A DNA stretch of 12,450 nucleotides from JAYFNU01 sp964622315 (GTDB taxonomy: Bacteria; Bacillota; Clostridia; Oscillospirales; Ruminococcaceae), in assembly GCA_964622315.1 (NCBI GenBank), contig CAZUOY010000055.1, positions 1 to 12,450 of the forward strand, in the 5' to 3' direction. The notes beneath the pieces are model-generated. The model was not told the origin of the DNA. It worked only from the letters and a program-made list of their open reading frames with translations, and searched no databases. This document shows, in pieces, positions 1-5,362 of the stretch (positions within the stretch are counted from its first letter, which is position 1; each line of letters begins with the position of its first letter). The translations under genes and the position numbers were made by a program.

Positions 1-519
1 GAGTGCGATACGCTTCTTCTTTCCGTCGGGCTTATACCCGAAACCGAGCTTGCGAAAAGCGGGGGCATTGAGATAGACCGCCGCACGAACGGCCCCGTGG
101 TTTTCGAGAATATGGAAACCTCACAAAAGGGCGTTTTTGCCTGCGGAAACGTCGTACACGTTCATGACCTTGTCGATTACGTTTCGGCTGAGGGTGAGCG
201 CGCGGGTAGAGCGGCGGCAAAATATATCGGCGGCAAGGACACGACAGAAACGCCGTTAAGAGTTTCAAACGGTGAGCATGTCAACTACACCGTGCCGCAA
301 AAAATCCGTCCCGATAATGTTGACGGCTTTGTTGAAATCTTTTATCGCGTGAACGCAATAATGAGAAAAGCCGAGGTAATAATTACAGCGGCAGACGGCA
401 CGGAGCTTGTGAAGAAGCCGCGCGAATATATGGCGCCGGGCGAGATGGAGAAGATTATCGTCGCCAAGAAACAGCTTACGAGTGACATAACCGTTTCGGT
501 AAGGGAGGTAATTGAGTAA
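1..519 (+). CDS. FAD/NAD(P)-dependent oxidoreductase, C-terminal part (5' end outside window)
   Basis: This is the last 172 codons of a gene that begins upstream of the window; the frame is open from base 1 to the TAA at 517-519. The protein matches the C-terminal part of pyridine nucleotide-disulphide oxidoreductase-type flavoproteins. Near the window start is the LLLSVGLIPET stretch typical of the end of the NAD(P)-binding domain. It is followed by GVFACGNVVHVHDLVDYV, the position where these enzymes bind the FAD ribityl/phosphate; the usual Gly-Asp is Gly-Asn here. The next stretch, SAEGERAGRAAAKYI, is the usual helix after that site. The last ~90 residues are an extra C-terminal domain. 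Pairing with the DUF1667 gene (stop and start overlap in TAATG) is typical of the clostridial set found beside an anaerobic-type glycerol-3-phosphate dehydrogenase, so a role in glycerol-3-phosphate oxidation or electron transfer is plausible. That role is inferred from known neighbourhoods, since the dehydrogenase gene is not in the window. Confidence 0.9.
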   Translation, partial: ECDTLLLSVGLIPETELAKSGGIEIDRRTNGPVVFENMETSQKGVFACGNVVHVHDLVDYVSAEGERAGRAAAKYIGGKDTTETPLRVSNGEHVNYTVPQKIRPDNVDGFVEIFYRVNAIMRKAEVIITAADGTELVKKPREYMAPGEMEKIIVAKKQLTSDITVSVREVIE

Positions 520-860
520 TGGCAAGAGAGCTGGTTTGCATCGTTTGTCCCGCGGGTTGCCACATTAAGGTGGACGAGGACGGCAGGATAAGCGGATATA
601 CCTGTGAAAACGGGTTAAACTACGCCACCAACGAAATTACCGCGCCGAAAAGGGTTATAACCTCTACCGTAAAAATTGAAGGCGCACTGCATAGACGCTT
701 GCCCGTTAAGACGAACGGCGCGATATTGAAGAAGGATATCTTTGAGGCTATGAAGCTGCTTGACGGCGTCACCGTCAAGTCGCCTGTCAGCTGCGGCGAC
801 GTTATAGTAAAGGACGTTTTAGGCAGTGGAATAGATTTCGTCGCGACAAGAAGCCTATAA
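519..860 (+). CDS. DUF1667 domain protein, small cysteine-motif partner of the upstream oxidoreductase
   Basis: The protein has 113 residues and is complete. It starts with ATG overlapping the upstream stop by one base and has a strong Shine-Dalgarno (GGGAGG, about 503-508) inside the preceding gene, so the two are probably translationally coupled. The N-terminus carries Cys7-x-x-Cys10-Pro-x-Gly-Cys14, with Cys29 following (GYTCENG). Then come the family blocks EITAPKRVITSTV and LPVKTNGAILKKD. A fifth cysteine, Cys92, lies in VSCGDV. This pattern is characteristic of DUF1667, which is usually encoded next to a FAD-dependent oxidoreductase and a glycerol-3-phosphate dehydrogenase in clostridia. 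The four N-terminal cysteines look suited to binding a metal or Fe-S cluster, so it may be a small redox subunit; that is inference. It is the last gene of its operon, since a terminator follows 17 bases after the stop. Confidence 0.92.
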   Translation: MARELVCIVCPAGCHIKVDEDGRISGYTCENGLNYATNEITAPKRVITSTVKIEGALHRRLPVKTNGAILKKDIFEAMKLLDGVTVKSPVSCGDVIVKDVLGSGIDFVATRSL

Positions 861-876
861 AAATTTCCATAATTAG

Positions 877-910
877 AAAGAGCTACTCAGACCTTGAGTA
901 GCTCTTTTTT
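877..910 (+). terminator. Rho-independent terminator of the oxidoreductase/DUF1667 operon
   Basis: A perfect 13-bp stem (877-889 with 895-907) closes a 5-nt loop and runs into a six-base T-tract ending at 910. It lies 17 bases after the DUF1667 stop codon. The A-rich left foot gives it some potential in the opposite direction as well, but the T-tract is clearly on the + side. Confidence 0.9.
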
Positions 911-1210
911 ATAAACAAGAACCTCTCGGCAAAGCTTAACTTTATGGAAGTACTCGCAGAGCGAGCATTTCCAATAACAAAGCTCGTTTGGTAAAACCTT
1001 AGTTTTTTAAAAGAAATACTCGCAGAGCGAGTATTTCCAATAACAAGAACCTCTCGGCAAAGTCAAAATTTATAGAAATACTCGCAAAGCGAGTATTTCC
1101 AATAACAAAGCCCGTTTGGTAAAACCTTAGTTTTTTTAAAAGAAATACTCGCTATGCGAGTATTTCCAATAACAAGAACCTCTCGGCTTTGCCGAGAGGT
1201 TCTTGTTTAT
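911..1210. repeat. 300-bp iterated palindromic element with 24-bp terminal inverted repeats
   Basis: This stretch fills the gap between two convergent genes and has no plausible coding sequence. Its ends, 911-934 and 1187-1210, are perfect 24-bp inverted repeats of each other. Inside are two tandem units of about 128-129 bp (915-1042 and 1043-1171), differing at roughly 13 positions. A third copy of the first 16 bases begins at 1172. Each unit contains two hairpins, giving four in all: 946-972, 1013-1037, 1075-1099 and 1142-1166. Hairpins 2-4 share a perfect 11-bp stem (GAAATACTCGC and its complement) with 3-nt loops AGA, AAA and TAT; hairpin 1 has one mismatch and one G-T pair. Two spacer types alternate between the hairpins. 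The right end abuts the stop codon of the protease gene, and the left end abuts the T-tract of the terminator. No transposase gene is present. It resembles the general class of REP/BIME- or MITE-like intergenic repeats, but I do not recognise a named family. Confidence 0.88.
1171..1207. terminator. Long perfect hairpin at the right end of the repeat element; possible 3' end of the protease transcript
   Basis: A perfect 17-bp stem (1171-1187 with 1191-1207) closes a TTT loop, only a few bases after the stop codon of the - strand protease gene. Its position and stability suit a transcript end or 3' stabiliser. On either strand, however, the following sequence has only broken T runs, so it is not a textbook terminator. 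It is formed by the right terminal inverted repeat meeting the third internal copy of the same motif. Confidence 0.5.
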
Positions 1211-3493
1211 TTAGTCAGAATAAACCACCGATTCCGTGTAGAAGGTGTTTTGATAGATATCAGTTAGGGTGTACCAGATAAGCGCGTCGTAGGCACTGTC
1301 AACCTCGCTGTAGGAAACCTCAAGCGGCTGTTCGGTCATTATAATCGGGTCGTACAGAGTGACAAAGTCGGTATTGTCAAAATTGTAGTTGTCGTAGTAG
1401 TAGAAGTAGACCTGAATTTCAGCACCGACGGGAATTTCAATAATTCCCTTGTTAGCCATACCTTCCGAGTCGTAATAGGGTCTGTATCCTGCGACATAAC
1501 CCGTTGGGTTGTTGTTATCCCAATAAACAATTAGCTCGCAGTATTCTCCGTTAAGGGTTATAGGGACTCTGCCGTAGGTGTACCAGTCGTCGTCGCCGTT
1601 ATCATATTCATACTCGGTGAAGAAGGGCACGGTTTGCCCGTTAATCGTGACCCATGTGTAGTCGAACTCCACAATGAGGTTGCCGTTGTCGTCGCAGCTC
1701 CAAACGTTGTCGGTTCCGAGGTCGAGATAGCCCTCGCCGTCGTCGAGCAGAGCTTCAAGGTTGATTGAAACGAGGTTGTTCCACTGCTCGTCGGAAAGCT
1801 CAAGCACATAGTCGCCGTTGCCGTTTTCGTTAATAACAAGCTCCTCGTACTCGCTCGCGTCGTAGCTGTCCTCTGTCTCCTGCTCGGCAATTACGTTGCT
1901 GTCGTACCAATCGTAGCTTGAAGCGGCTTCCTGATTAATATTGCCCGACATCATGGCGTTAAGAAATAGGTCGAAAAAGCTTGTGTATTCGTCGCCAATT
2001 CCTATCGACCGCTCAAGGTCGGAAACATAGTTGTAATACTCATAGTCGGTGTAGGGGAAGTACATCGCAAGTCCATGGCTTCCGCGCATATTGTCGGTTT
2101 GGTTGCGGTACTTAACGGCGCTCTTAACAGCGGCAATTAATTCGTCCGCGTTATCCACCGACAAGCGATAGGCAAGGTCTGCGATGTCAATTTGCTGATA
2201 TTTACCCTCGCCATAGCCTCTCGCGTCGTTGCGGGCGCGCGAAACGGTGTCGTAACGGTAATTATTAAGCTCGTTCTTCGAGTCGTCGAGGAAGTTGCAG
2301 AGCATATCATAGGTGTAAGGAATCTCACAAAGGTCAACTATCGCAAGGGTCGCCTCCGCCTCGTAATCCAGCGCGGAACACTCCCGCACAAAATCGTCAA
2401 TAAGTATTTTTGAGAGGTCTACGGTGTCTATGCTGGAGTCCTCGCTGAGCGCGGTGAGCCAGTTGGAATAGTGCCAGCCGCAACCCGGCTCGGACTCCTC
2501 GCTGGCAATAAGATAGTCGGCGTGGTTTTCCATAACGAACGCCACTTCCACTGTGGACATAAGACAGGCGTCGAAACCGACAAAATCGAATTTTACGCCG
2601 CCGCTTGTGAGAGCGTTGTCCAGCTCGCGAATATCCATAGCGTCGTTCGGGTAGTTTTCGTCATAGCCGTAACCCCACATAGTTCCGCCGCCGTGGTCCC
2701 AGAGAATTAAGCAATATCTGTCCGCGGGATAAGCCGCCGCGGAATACTGTATAAACTCAGCAAGGCTTTCGGGAGCCGTCATGTTGCGCTGACCGATATC
2801 GTCAAGAAGGACAAAGCCGTCGTCTTGAAGAAGCCAGCGCTCGCAGGTGCCGTTTGTCATAAGGCTGTTGTTCCAATATGAGGTACCGCCGGTTTGAATA
2901 ACGACATTACAGTTTCCGCCTATTACTGCGTCCTCCATTTCACCGAGGTCGCTTGTCGCAAAGCCGCCGTTAGATTCAAGGTCGCTTGCGACCATATAAA
3001 TCATAACGGTCACGCTTCCAGCGCCTTCGGTGTCGGTGTATTTTTCACGAAGACCGCTGATGGAAACAGGCTCGCCTCCAACGCCGCCGAGAGTGTAGTC
3101 GTAGTTAACCGAATAGTTAAAGCCGTTCGCGTAGCCGTTCTGGCTTGCGTTGTAGCCGCTAAGCCCGCTTCCGCCTCCGAAACGGCTGTCAAGCATATTT
3201 ACGACAAAGACAATTATCAAGGTGAGCGCAAGAATGATACAGCCGACAATGATTATCCACTTAAGACAGCCGCCCTTTTTCTTTACTGGGTATTGATATC
3301 CGTAGGGCTGACCATAGGGGTTAGCCTGAGGTGCGCCGCCGTAGGGGTTGTTAAGCGGCTGCGGGGCGCTTGCGCCGCTATAATAGTTTGGCGCCGCTCC
3401 CTGAGCGAAACCGCCGCTCTCGGTGCCGCTCCCGCACATATTACAAAACTTTGTGCCGTCCGGAAGGCTTGCGCCGCATTTGTTGCAGTACAT
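1211..3493 (-). CDS. Membrane-anchored zinc-ribbon clostripain-family (C11) cysteine peptidase
   Basis: The protein has 760 residues. The N-terminus is a zinc ribbon with Cys3-x2-Cys6 and Cys17-x2-Cys20. A Gly/Pro/Tyr/Asn/Gln-rich linker (about 28-70) and a KKK motif follow, then one membrane segment (about 79-100), so the zinc ribbon should face the cytoplasm and the rest the outside. The peptidase domain starts near residue 161 (VTVMIYMVASDLES). It shows the two C11 catalytic blocks: DHGGG with His267 and FDACLMS with Cys310, followed by YLIASEESEPGCGW. The C-terminal part (about 530-760) is acidic and rich in Tyr, Asp and Asn; I do not recognise a domain there. C11 enzymes generally cut after basic residues and often self-process, but the substrate here is unknown. 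The ATG at 3491-3493 is preceded by AGAAGG (3500-3505 on this strand) at good spacing. The gene is monocistronic, with its own promoter at 3526-3553. Confidence 0.93.
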   Translation of the reverse strand: MYCNKCGASLPDGTKFCNMCGSGTESGGFAQGAAPNYYSGASAPQPLNNPYGGAPQANPYGQPYGYQYPVKKKGGCLKWIIIVGCIILALTLIIVFVVNMLDSRFGGGSGLSGYNASQNGYANGFNYSVNYDYTLGGVGGEPVSISGLREKYTDTEGAGSVTVMIYMVASDLESNGGFATSDLGEMEDAVIGGNCNVVIQTGGTSYWNNSLMTNGTCERWLLQDDGFVLLDDIGQRNMTAPESLAEFIQYSAAAYPADRYCLILWDHGGGTMWGYGYDENYPNDAMDIRELDNALTSGGVKFDFVGFDACLMSTVEVAFVMENHADYLIASEESEPGCGWHYSNWLTALSEDSSIDTVDLSKILIDDFVRECSALDYEAEATLAIVDLCEIPYTYDMLCNFLDDSKNELNNYRYDTVSRARNDARGYGEGKYQQIDIADLAYRLSVDNADELIAAVKSAVKYRNQTDNMRGSHGLAMYFPYTDYEYYNYVSDLERSIGIGDEYTSFFDLFLNAMMSGNINQEAASSYDWYDSNVIAEQETEDSYDASEYEELVINENGNGDYVLELSDEQWNNLVSINLEALLDDGEGYLDLGTDNVWSCDDNGNLIVEFDYTWVTINGQTVPFFTEYEYDNGDDDWYTYGRVPITLNGEYCELIVYWDNNNPTGYVAGYRPYYDSEGMANKGIIEIPVGAEIQVYFYYYDNYNFDNTDFVTLYDPIIMTEQPLEVSYSEVDSAYDALIWYTLTDIYQNTFYTESVVYSD

Positions 3494-3525
3494 GGATGTC
3501 CTTCTTTCATAATATATATGTAAGA

Positions 3526-3553
3526 ATTATACCAAATATGCGAAAAATAGCAA
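3526..3553 (-). promoter_or_regulatory. Probable sigma-A promoter of the C11 peptidase gene (extended -10)
   Basis: On the - strand a perfect TATAAT (3531 down to 3526) is preceded by TGG, giving an extended -10. A TTGCTA box (3553 down to 3548) lies 16 bp upstream. The start codon is about 32 bases downstream of the -10. The promoter begins directly after the terminator of the upstream permease gene, so the two genes are separately transcribed. Confidence 0.7.
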
Positions 3554-3555
3554 AT

Positions 3556-3588
3556 AAAAAAGAACGGCGCCGAAACGCCGTTCTTTTT
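3556..3588 (-). terminator. Rho-independent terminator of the purine permease gene
   Basis: A 13-bp stem (3588-3576 with 3569-3557) with a 6-nt loop sits 14 bases after the permease stop. The outer part of the stem is A-T, giving a run of T residues on the - strand at the 3' side. The hairpin is also framed by A and T runs on the + strand, but no + strand gene ends nearby. Confidence 0.85.
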
Positions 3589-3602
3589 GAGCCATAATTG
3601 AC

Positions 3603-4958
3603 TTAGATAATCGCGAGAAGTACGAAGTTAAGTACGAAGAGAGCGGTGGAAACCCAAAGTATCGGGTGTATATCCTTAGCTTCCTTCTTGCAGACCTTTA
3701 CGAGGCAGTAGAAGATGAAGCCGAAGGCGATACCATAGGAGATGCTGTAGCAAAGAGCCATAAAGATTCCCGCGAAGAAAGCGGGAATAGCCTCGGAAAG
3801 CTCAGTCCACTCAATCTCCTTAAATGCCGCGAGCATCATAACGCCGACGACTACGAGAGCGGGAGCTGTAGCGGCAAACGGAATTGCGCTTACGAAGGTT
3901 GCGAGGAAGGCGCTTATTGCGAAGCAGATAGCTACGACAACGCTGGTAAGACCAGTGCGTCCGCCCGCGCCGATGCCTGCCGCGCTCTCAACATAGGTTG
4001 TTGTGTTGGAGGTTCCGAAGATAGCGCCAATGGAGGTAGCTGTCGCGTCCGCGAAGAGAGCCTTGTCCATCTTTGACTTAAAGCCGGTGCTTGTTTCCAT
4101 AGCCTTCTCGTCTTCATCGCTGAAGATACCGCTGCGGCGACCGGTTCCGATAAAGGTTCCGATTGTGTCGAAGGTATCAGAAAGGCTGAAGGCGAAGATT
4201 GTGATAAGAACGAGCGGGAGCTTGCTCATATCGGAGAAGAGGGAGCCAAGACCGTCGCTTGTGAAGATAGCGCCGAAGGTTGTGGGAAGAGCCGCGCAAG
4301 CCTCAGAGAAGCTTACCGTGTCAGCCGTGGTTGTAACGCCCATGGGGATACCGATAAGAGCCGTTACGACTATGCTAATAAGGATAGCGCCCTTAACCTT
4401 AAGGAGAAGAAGCACTATTGTGAGAATAAGACCAATAAGGAAGAGCCAAAGCGCGGGGGTATTAAGGGTGGAAAGAGCGGGAACGCCAGCGCCAAAGTTG
4501 ATAACGCCCGCGTTAAGAAGACCGATATAAGCTACGAAGATACCAATGCCGCCGCCGATAGCGTTCTGAAGGCTGCGGGGTATAGCTTTAATGATGTACT
4601 TGCGAATCTTAGTTACGGTGATGATGATGTTTATAATACCGCAGATAAAGACCATCGAGAGCGCCTGCTGCCATGTGAAGCCGAGACCGAAGCAAACGGT
4701 GTATACGAAGAACGCGTTAAGTCCCATGCCGGGAGCCTGAGCATAAGGAACGTTTGCCACAAGACCCATAATAAGGGTTCCGACTACGGACGAGATGATG
4801 GTTGCAAGGAAAACTGCGCCCCATTCCATTCCGGATTGGCTGAGGATAGAGGGGTTAACGGCGATGATGTACGCCATCGCGAAGAAGGTGGTCAGACCGG
4901 CGACGATTTCGGTTGAAACCTTTGTGCCGTTCTCTTTGAGCTTAAAGAGCTTTTCCAT
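3603..4958 (-). CDS. pbuG: NCS2-family guanine/hypoxanthine permease (AzgA/PbuG type)
   Basis: This 451-residue polytopic membrane protein has the hallmarks of the AzgA-like branch of nucleobase transporters. The N-terminus has VSTEIVAGLTTFFAMAYIIA followed by NPSIL. Next come AQAPGMGLNAFFVYTV, ALSMVFICGIINIIIT and RSLQNAIGGGIGIFVAYIGL. The central part has SLSDTFDTIGTFIGTG, and later ATSIGAIFGTSNTTTYVESA and GIGAGGRTGLTSV. Length and motif order are normal for the family, and no break is seen. It should import guanine and/or hypoxanthine by proton symport. Specificity is inferred from the family together with the guanine-class riboswitch in its leader. The ATG at 4956-4958 is preceded by AGGAGG (4970-4975 on this strand). 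A terminator follows the stop. The symbol pbuG is by resemblance and regulation; a sister name such as pbuO is possible. Confidence 0.93.
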   Translation of the reverse strand: MEKLFKLKENGTKVSTEIVAGLTTFFAMAYIIAVNPSILSQSGMEWGAVFLATIISSVVGTLIMGLVANVPYAQAPGMGLNAFFVYTVCFGLGFTWQQALSMVFICGIINIIITVTKIRKYIIKAIPRSLQNAIGGGIGIFVAYIGLLNAGVINFGAGVPALSTLNTPALWLFLIGLILTIVLLLLKVKGAILISIVVTALIGIPMGVTTTADTVSFSEACAALPTTFGAIFTSDGLGSLFSDMSKLPLVLITIFAFSLSDTFDTIGTFIGTGRRSGIFSDEDEKAMETSTGFKSKMDKALFADATATSIGAIFGTSNTTTYVESAAGIGAGGRTGLTSVVVAICFAISAFLATFVSAIPFAATAPALVVVGVMMLAAFKEIEWTELSEAIPAFFAGIFMALCYSISYGIAFGFIFYCLVKVCKKEAKDIHPILWVSTALFVLNFVLLAII

Positions 4959-5042
4959 AAATCATTATTCCTCCTATAATTATTTATAAAGCGTTTGCTT
5001 TATGGAAACTAATTTAACTCCGCCTTGCCGCGAGCGGGAAAT

Positions 5043-5085
5043 AAAAAATGTCGAAAGGTCTGCTTTAAACGGACATAATTCGACA
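5043..5085 (-). terminator. Candidate second hairpin/terminator in the permease leader
   Basis: On the - strand a 7-bp stem (5085-5079 with 5055-5049, TGTCGAA with TTCGACA) encloses a loop able to form a short interrupted inner stem. It is followed directly by six T residues (5048-5043). It lies between the riboswitch terminator and the permease start codon. It could be a backup terminator; the stem is moderate and the loop long, so this is tentative. Confidence 0.4.
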
Positions 5086-5093
5086 AAAAGTAA

Positions 5094-5129
5094 GAAAAAA
5101 TAAAAGGACAGCATAGAAAAATGCTGCCC
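5094..5129 (-). terminator. Riboswitch-controlled intrinsic terminator (expression platform)
   Basis: Downstream of the purine aptamer on the - strand, a 9-bp stem (5129-5121 with 5114-5106, GGGCAGCAT with ATGCTGTCC) has a 6-nt loop. It is followed by a T-rich run (about 5105-5094, TTTTATTTTTTC). It lies 36 bases beyond the aptamer and more than 130 bases before the permease start. It is the expected OFF structure when ligand is bound. Confidence 0.85.
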
Positions 5130-5165
5130 GATATAACTTGAAAGACTGCGTACAATAAACAAGAA

Positions 5166-5237
5166 AACCAATAGTCGAGCGGTTTACGGCGGCTCGGTAG
5201 ATACTTTAGGGTCCATATTACCCAAATTATATCGGCT
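5166..5237 (-). promoter_or_regulatory. Guanine-class purine riboswitch aptamer
   Basis: The - strand folds into the purine aptamer. P1 pairs 5237-5230 with 5173-5166 (8 bp with two G-T pairs). P2 pairs TTTGGGT with ACCCTAAA around loop AATATGG. J2/3 is TATCTACC. P3 pairs CGAGC with GCTCG around a loop containing CCGTAAA, and GAC joins P3 to P1. The GG of L2 and CC of L3 needed for the kissing loop are present, as are the TAAT of J1/2 and the U47, U51 and C53 positions of J2/3. The specificity base (position 74 in the Bacillus xpt numbering) is C, at 5174, which selects guanine or hypoxanthine rather than adenine. P3 has one C-C mismatch. It lies in the leader of the purine permease gene, so ligand should repress import. 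Confidence 0.93.
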
Positions 5238-5256
5238 GTATTCAATTGATAGTTAT

Positions 5257-5285
5257 ATTTTATACTATTTTACGACTGCTTTCAA
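5257..5285 (-). promoter_or_regulatory. Probable sigma-A promoter for the riboswitch-permease transcript
   Basis: On the - strand TTGAAA (5285-5280) and TAAAAT (5262-5257) are separated by exactly 17 bp. Transcription would start near 5250, just upstream of P1 of the aptamer. This gives a leader of about 290 nt before the permease ATG. Confidence 0.7.
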
Positions 5286-5362
5286 TAGTGAGAAACAACA
5301 AACATTACGTCGAAAAAGAGGCGTAGTTTATATAAATAACTTTATGGAATAAAATGCGGGCG

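Noticed and set aside
911..1210. CRISPR array, suggested by four regularly spaced 25-nt palindromic repeats
   Set aside because: The intervals between the repeats are themselves repeated (two alternating spacer types, nearly identical between units), so they are not unique spacers. No cas gene is nearby, and the block is bounded by terminal inverted repeats.
2894..3523. 209-codon open frame on the + strand opposite the peptidase gene
   Set aside because: It lies wholly antisense to the N-terminal half of the well-supported C11 peptidase, has no ribosome binding site and resembles no family. Its composition is explained by the codon usage of the opposite strand.
5337..5349. 13-base match (TAACTTTATGGAA) to 937-949 inside the repeat element, with a shorter related match near 4999
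   Set aside because: It is a short A/T-rich match without the neighbouring hairpin, so chance is enough to explain it.
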